Shown one piece after another: positions 58,682-64,000 of a stretch of 64,000 bases of DNA. Both the position numbers and the translations under genes were made by a program. Source of the stretch: Symbiodinium natans (Eukaryota; Sar; Dinophyceae; Suessiales; Symbiodiniaceae). Each line of letters opens with the position of its first letter. The first letter of the stretch is position 1. Below the pieces are notes generated by a model. It saw only the letters and a program-made list of their open reading frames with translations. It did no database searches and was not told the DNA's origin. The stretch spans positions 248,174 through 312,173 of the forward strand of contig CAJNDS010000113.1 of the NCBI GenBank assembly GCA_905221605.1, given 5' to 3'.

Positions 58682-59324
58682 TGTTCCTAAAAACCTGTCA
58701 GCCTTGTACACCTGTCGCCAGCTCCGAACCCTAACCCAGGTGCTTGTCCAAAGAAAGCTCAGGAATCGACCCTAAATCCTAAACCCTAAACCCTAAACCC
58801 TAAGCCCTAAGCCCTAAGCCTCGAAGATTGACTAGGATGGCCCTGAAAAGCCCGCTGACAAAGTCTTCCTGAAGATGATCCTCTTAAACCCTATCAGAGA
58901 AAAGATGAAAGGTCCCAAAGGCCTACCGAGATTGAAGAGACCCGGTCGAAGTTTTAGGGAGACCATGGTGCTGAACTCGTCCAGGCAAACCCGAAATCCT
59001 GAACTCTAAACCCTAAACCCTAAAACCCTAAACCCTAAACCCTAAACCCTAAACCCTAAACCCTAAACCCTAAACCCTACAAGAATGGGCTTATCGGCTT
59101 GTAGGGTTTAGGACGAGTCATAACATACTCGCTCTTTTGATTCGCGTCATGTCATGGGCCTGAGATACGGCATTAAAGCCACGAGCACTTCCCATCATAC
59201 TTAGGGTTTAGGGTTCAGGGTAGATGCAACTTGCATGGTTAGGGTTTAGGGTTTAGGGTTTGGGGTTTAGGGTTTGGGGTTTAGGGTTTGGGGTTTAGGG
59301 TTTGGGGTTTTGGGTTTTGGTGAG

Positions 59325-59446
59325 CAAGCCCGAAAAAAACAACATGCGACATCCAAGACCTCCATCTGCTAGGCAAAGGGCTCTGTGATGCTTCAGATGT
59401 CTTCGCAAGCTCCAGTGTGATTGATGCCCTAAACCCTAAACCCTAA
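59325..59446 (+). CDS. putative terminal exon
   Basis: After TGGTGAG the frame reads KKTTCDIQDLHLLGKGLCD and ASDVFASSSVIDAL to TAA in the CCCTAAA array. Other frames close early, so this is better than most single candidates. Confidence 0.4.
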
Positions 59447-59549
59447 ACCCTAAACCCTAAACCCTAAACCCTAAACCCTAAACCCTAAACCCCTAACCCG
59501 AAACCCTGAACCTTCCCTGAGTCCTTTTCTCCGCCAGCGCGCCCTCGAT

Positions 59550-59629
59550 CACCGACCCGACCAGACGGGGAGAGTGTCAGTTGGCGGGAGGTCCCCGGGT
59601 TTGGTCTTACGGAGTGTTTCCGAGGGCAT
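59550..59629 (-). CDS. start exon
   Basis: ATG at 59629, straight after CCCTAA on this strand, gives MPSETLRKTKPGDLPPTDT and LPVWS. Donor GTCGGTGATCG follows, or TGA two codons on. Downstream exon not fixed. Confidence 0.35.
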
Positions 59630-60479
59630 TTAGGGTTTAGGGTTTAGGGTTTAGGGTTTAGGGTTTAGGGTTTAGGGTTTAGGGTTTAGGGTTTAGGGTT
59701 TAGGGGTTGGGGTTGAGCCTGCATTTTTTGGCATTCGGGCTTATAGGGTTTAGGTTGAGAAAGAACAACATCATCCTTGTTCCTAGACCCTAAACCCTGC
59801 ACCCCCATAGTTTTCAGGAACCCTAAACCCTAAACCCTAAACCCTAAACCCCTAAACCCCTAAACCCTAAACCCTAAACTCAGATCTCAGGTGGCGCGAA
59901 ACTTCCCTCTGACGTTCTCCGTGTAGCACTTCAGACGCCGATCCCATCCTTCCAGCTCAAGGCTCTTAGGGTTTAGGGTTTAGGGTTTAGGGTTTAGGGT
60001 TCAGGGTTTAGGGTTTAGGATTTAGGGTTTTAGGGTTTAGGGTTCGGGTTCAGGGTTTAAGGGGTTTTTGGGGTTTAGCAGGGGTTTGGCGGTTAGGGGT
60101 TAGGGGTTCGGGGTTTAGAGGTTTCAGGGCCAGGGCTTCAGGGCTTTGGGGTTGCGCACATGGGCTTAGGAGTTTGGGGGGTTAGGGCTTGGGATTCGCA
60201 CCCGAAACCCCAAAGCCTAAACCCTAAACCCAAGATGTAGGGATTCTCGGTATAATCCCCTCAAACGGGCGGCCCCTTCCCTAATAGAACTCGAAAAGCA
60301 CCTTTAAGTATTAGGGAGATGCTTTTTTTCCTTCTGCCATCTTTTGGGACAGCGATTAGATTGGCTTGAAGGTTTTTGAGGCCTTGAACCCCCCCCTCCC
60401 AAAATCGGAATAGGGTTGAAAAGGCGGGGTAGGTTTCGGCAAGATTTTCCGGAAAGTGCTTTCATAGTTAGGGGAGTGT

Positions 60480-60828
60480 TTATACAAGGGGGAAGCGATT
60501 TCCCTTCAGCCATAATCCCAAAAGCATGCATATCCAGGGTTCGGTCGTGAAGCCTGTTCCAAGATGGTACCCTGAATCCTAAACCCTATACGCCCTGAAC
60601 TTACGGGCGGGATGCACTTATTTCGGAGTAGGGCTTCAACCCGACACCCTAATCCCTACACTCCGAAACCCTACAGACGTGATGAACAAAGCTTGTGATG
60701 GAGCCACCATCGGAAACTTCGCCTGCGAGAGATTGAAATCTCGCGCTCGCTCCTTGCTGAGATGCTTCATCAAAACTCCATCTGTCAAGACACACTGTCT
60801 TCTGAGACTCGGCAAAGGCAATGGCCAT
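60480..60828 (-). CDS. two-exon gene model, complete ATG to stop
   Basis: ATG at 60828 opens 53 codons (MAIAFAESQKTVCLDRWSF, ASARFQSLAGEVSDGGS) to donor GTTTCGGAG. Exon 2 (60578-60480) after GGGTTTAG joins in phase 0 (DSGYHLGTGFTTEPWICML, LGLWLKGNRFPLV) and ends TAA. About 85 residues, with a hydrophobic segment near the C-terminus. A further upstream exon is possible (MQAGMAREQVHDGLATS near 60925). The plus strand at 60679-60978 is also open but has no matched splice sites. Confidence 0.5.
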
Positions 60829-61505
60829 CACAGTTCCGTTTCTGACTCATTAGTCACTGACAATGCCGGAACTGGTGGCGAGACCGTCATGGACTTGTTC
60901 CCTTGCCATCCCAGCCTGCATGGCTCGCACGATGCATGCGGCGGCCGCCGGCTAAATCAAACGCCCAAAGGATCCTGAGCCAGCTTAGCCCTAGACCTTC
61001 AAACCCTAGACCCTGAACCCTGGGCGCACTGGATCTTGAAACCGAAAATATCTTATAAACCCCGCAAAGGTAAACCCTCTAAAGCCCTTAAACCCCTTCA
61101 ACACTATATACAAGACCCATAAGCCCGATAAACCTTATAAGCTCGATCAATCCCAAGCCCCACAAACCATTATAAATTCCACCCTACACAGCCCTACCAG
61201 CCCCACAAACCCCACCCAATACCCCTCAAGCACTGTACACCCCATAGCCCCCACAAAACAAAGCAGAAATTCGATGAACCCTATACAGCCTAAACCCTAA
61301 ACCCTAAACCCGAAACCCTAAACCGGGTCGAAACCCAAAAAACCTCACCCAGAAGCCCTCATGAGCCCCAAATGGGTATTTCCCAAGATTAGGGGTGACC
61401 CTTTTATAACCCCCAAGTAGAATATAGCCTCCGAAAAGGGAACCCCCTCCCCCCCCAAACCCTAAACCCTAAACCCCAAAAGGGTACCCCTATTTCCAAA
61501 AAAAC

Positions 61506-61571
61506 CCAATTCCCGCGAGAGCCTTCGACGCGCCGGTTGTCCAACTTCTGGAGTACCTCCCCGACCAACGT
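61506..61571 (-). CDS. exon-like island
   Basis: Acceptor AACCCTAG, 22 codons in phase 0 (LVGEVLQKLDNRRVEGSRG), donor GTTTTTTT. Leucine-spaced helix. Confidence 0.38.
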
Positions 61572-61855
61572 CTAGGGTTTTGAGACTGTAGGGTTCCGGG
61601 GGGGGGGGGGGGGGGGGGGGCACCCTGAACCCCAAACCCTAAACCCTAAACCCCAAACCCTAAGCCCTATAGACCTCAAACCCTAAACCCTAAATCCTAA
61701 ACCCTAACCTTCGTTTCGGTGCTTCTGAACATGACACCCTCAGGGTTCAGGGTTAAGGTTTGTGGGGTTGATCTAGGGCTTCCAGGTTTGGGGTTCACAG
61801 GGTTTCTGGGGTTGAGGGTTTGCGGTGGAGATTGCTAGGGACTCCTGCAAGATAG

Positions 61856-61933
61856 AGGGTGGGCGGATTTCGGCTCCTTCGTAGTACTTCTACAGGTGGG
61901 GGCCTGCTGAAGATTCAAATCAGAAGCCTAAAG
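61856..61933 (+). CDS. exon-like island
   Basis: Acceptor AAGATAG, 26 codons (RVGGFRLLRSTSTGGGLLK, IQIRSLK), donor GTTTTTGG. Protein-like and in phase 0. Confidence 0.35.
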
Positions 61934-62315
61934 GTTTTTGGTAAAGGAAATGCATCAGATCCTTCAAGTAAGCTTACCTCCGCCCTGCCATCTCAAACCC
62001 TGAACCCTAAACCCCAAACCCTCACTGCACGTGAGGGATCAACCTTTCCCAAATGCCGGCTCCGAGCTCTAAGCATTCAGCCACTAGTTGGAGGAGCCGG
62101 TTCAAGGTTTAGGGTTCAGGGGTTGCCCTTATAACGGGGTTTACGAGCCCCCAATTACGTTAATCTTTCTTTTGGGACCCCCCAGAAAGGGCACCCCTAT
62201 TTTGGGAAACCCCCCATATTAGGTTTTAGGCTGTTGTTTCTCTTCAGAGTTCAGAGGGTCCCTGAAAGGAATGTTTAGGGTTTACATAGGGTTTAGGGTT
62301 TAGGGTTTAGGGTTT

Positions 62316-62369
62316 AGGGGGCAGCGCACGCGTGCAACGTCGGTGTCCTCCTCGAACGTCACATGGCCT
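62316..62369 (+). CDS. putative short terminal exon
   Basis: After TTTAG the frame reads GAAHACNVGVLLERHMA and stops at TGA. Confidence 0.28.
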
Positions 62370-62605
62370 GAACTCGAAGACAGGATGAACTAGACCCTCC
62401 GCCCCGACTTAACAACCCAACGGGTCTGCTGAAAGAGCTACCTTCACTAAGTTTAGGGTTTAGGGTTTAGGGTTTAGGGTTTAGGGTTTAGGGTTTCGGG
62501 TTTAGGGTTTAGGGTTTAGGGCGTTGGAATTAGGATTTAATTCGGCTTCGTGATTTACCAGGATCCCCACAATACCCCCTTTCATGAGGGCCATAGCGTA
62601 CCTTC

Positions 62606-62656
62606 ATGGGGAGATTGAGGGTATCTTCAAGGGCACTGGGGGAGTCGATTTGGAGC
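62606..62656 (-). CDS. exon-like island with GTACGC donor
   Basis: Acceptor ACACCAAG, 17 codons (LQIDSPSALEDTLNLPMK), donor GTACGC. The longer frame around it (62540-62811) is partly repeat-derived. Confidence 0.33.
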
Positions 62657-63051
62657 TTGGTGTTCCGCAGGTTATAGGGCTTATAGGGTTTATCGGCATT
62701 TATAGGGTTTAGGCGGTTACATGAAATAATAGGGCTATTTATGGGGCTTGTAGTGTTGAGGGTCGGGTTGAGAGGAGATACGTAGATTAGGGCTTCCGAA
62801 ATTAGGGGCACCCATTTTGGGGGTTCCTATTATAAGGATGATGGAGTGTTGGGGTACTAGTTTAGGGAAATACCCATGCTTGTTACACTGCAATCCTAAG
62901 CGTAGCGCCCCCCAATACCCTAGCTTCAAACCTTGAGTTCGGAAGCTAAACCCTAAGCCCCGAGTTGGGCAGGGGCTAAGGCCCTCATGAAAACCCTAAA
63001 CCCTAAACCCTAAACCCTAAACCCTAAACCCTAAACCCTAAACCCTAAACA

Positions 63052-63095
63052 CCTCCCTTACAGCTGCCTCCTCTGTATCCCGATTTCAAACCATC
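63052..63095 (-). CDS. short exon-like island
   Basis: Acceptor CTTCTAG, open frame GLKSGYRGGSCKG, donor GTGTTTAGGG. Confidence 0.28.
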
Positions 63096-63292
63096 TAGAA
63101 GACGGTGCCCCCCCCCTTCTGGTTTGAAGGGGCTTAAGCCGGAAGCCTAAACCCTGAACTTTCCTGCGGCTCTCCTCCAAGTCCTAAACCCTAAACCCAA
63201 AGCCCCAAGGCCCTAAAACGGGAAAAAGAGCCTAACCCTAAACCCCAAACCCCAAACCCCAAACCCTAAACCCTAAACCCTAAACCCTAAAC

Positions 63293-63353
63293 GGCCAAGT
63301 CCGCCACCGGTCTTGGAGCCGTCGGACATCTTCCAGAGCTTCAGCTCCACGAC
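63293..63353 (-). CDS. exon-like island
   Basis: Acceptor GGGGCCAG, 20 codons (VVELKLWKMSDGSKTGGGLG), donor GTTTAGGG directly into a telomere array. Family not recognised. Confidence 0.4.
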
Positions 63354-64000
63354 CTGGCCCCACTAGACACAAGAGCAACCTGGTTTAGGGTTTAGGGTTT
63401 AGGGTTTAGGGTTTAGGGTTTAGGGTTTAAATGCACGTTTTGGTTCTAAGGGGATGCTAAGAGAACATAGGCATTAAAGGGAGGGAACAAGGGCCTACTC
63501 CTGGTCCTAGCCCCCCACAAAGGATGTTGGGAGGTTCGGTGGGCTTAGGAGTTAGAAGGGCTGAGGGGCTAAACCCTAAACCCTAAACCCTAAACCCAAA
63601 ACCCTATATACACCCTACAACCCTAAACCCTAAACAGGATCTTGGGAGAGTCTCTTGGCTTTCAGGGGCACTATGAATCTAGACCCAAAGAGTAACCTCG
63701 AAACAACAGGGCACCGTTTTTGCTCTAAAGGGGATTTTAAGGGATCCTAAACCCTACAAAAAGGGAATAAGGGCCTACGCTGGGTCATAGTTATGGAATC
63801 ACAGGGTTTCGGGTTTAGGGTTTAAGGTCTAGGGTCATAGGTTTGCGCAGTTTAGGAGTTGAGGACCTAGGGATTCGCTTCAGTTGCTTAGGGGGGGGCG
63901 AAGTAGCCCTAAACCTTCACAGCTTTCGGGCTTTGGGCTTTGGGGAATCTGGGTTTGGGCAGGGCTTTACAGGGCTTTGCAGGGCTTTACGCCTTTGGGG

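Larger units (their letters stand above)
55662..64000. repeat. telomere-repeat-saturated zone 3
   Basis: Same organisation as zone 1: alternating TTTAGGG and CCCTAAA arrays with unique segments between them. Long arrays lie at 57484-57553, 57766-57829, 57991-58080, 59634-59703 and 62995-63050. A block of six TTCAGGG units (about 57952-57990) passes directly into canonical TTTAGGG, which looks like local amplification of a variant unit. Confidence 0.95.

Noticed and set aside
1-64000. True chromosome end
   Set aside because: Arrays switch orientation dozens of times and are short; a telomere would be one long array in a single orientation at the edge of the sequence.

Overview
The window looks like nuclear DNA of a unicellular alga with plant-type telomere repeats (TTTAGGG/CCCTAAA). 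A dinoflagellate is the best guess, with moderate-to-low confidence. The reasons are the repeat type, GT-AG and GC-AG introns, and two protein types that I recall from dinoflagellate gene sets: a cytosine-methyltransferase-like protein with an APPCSS motif and a hAT-like transposase tail. I found no spliced-leader relic, no rRNA, no tRNA and no CRISPR. Nothing here was checked against a database; family names come from motif recognition.

There are three zones. Zone 1 (1-37410) and zone 3 (55662-64000) are saturated with short telomere-type arrays (about 20-225 bp) that flip orientation every few hundred bases. Between them sit unique segments of 50-400 bp. These unique segments look like exons. 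On the presumed coding strand the flanking arrays read TTTAGGG, so each array itself supplies a GT donor (GTTTAGGG) and an AG acceptor (TTTAG). In several places ATG-to-stop models of 2-4 exons join in phase across introns made largely or wholly of telomere repeat (examples: 26901-27526, 14739-15139, 19139-19970, 22045-22320, 27721-28354, 28855-29134, 31805-32153, 60480-60828). The strongest support is a minus-strand gene at 7249-11151. Its three exons match successive blocks of a known nucleotidyltransferase-like family and are separated by array-rich introns. A SET-like exon (36448-36798) and a PIF1-helicase-like remnant (about 1430-1830) lie in the same zone. Individual short exons are uncertain, because the unique segments are fairly GC-rich and often open in more than one frame or on both strands.

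Zone 2 (about 37420-55660) is an 18-kb island without telomere repeat. All recognisable coding is on the plus strand, with ordinary short introns. It begins with the C5-methyltransferase-like gene (37646-38760). A run of proteins of unknown function follows: a coiled-coil protein with a Cys/His cluster, a Gln/Pro-rich protein, a Lys/acidic-rich protein and several multi-exon loci. It ends with a hAT-like transposase C-terminal region (52462-53357) and a gene with a SAP-like segment and a basic tail (to 55408). Some exons carry in-frame stops or do not join in phase, so parts may be decayed. The island is bounded on both sides by the rarer 8-base variant CCCTAAAA/CCCTGAAA in the same orientation, as if it had been inserted into such an array.

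The repeat zones also hold several families of short inverted-repeat (MITE-like) elements, a 110-bp element present four times in one orientation, a 134-bp tandem repeat, very long G/C homopolymers, and variant arrays (TTTGGGG, TTCAGGG). A cluster of nine GGCG-N6/7-CGCC hairpins lies in zone 2.
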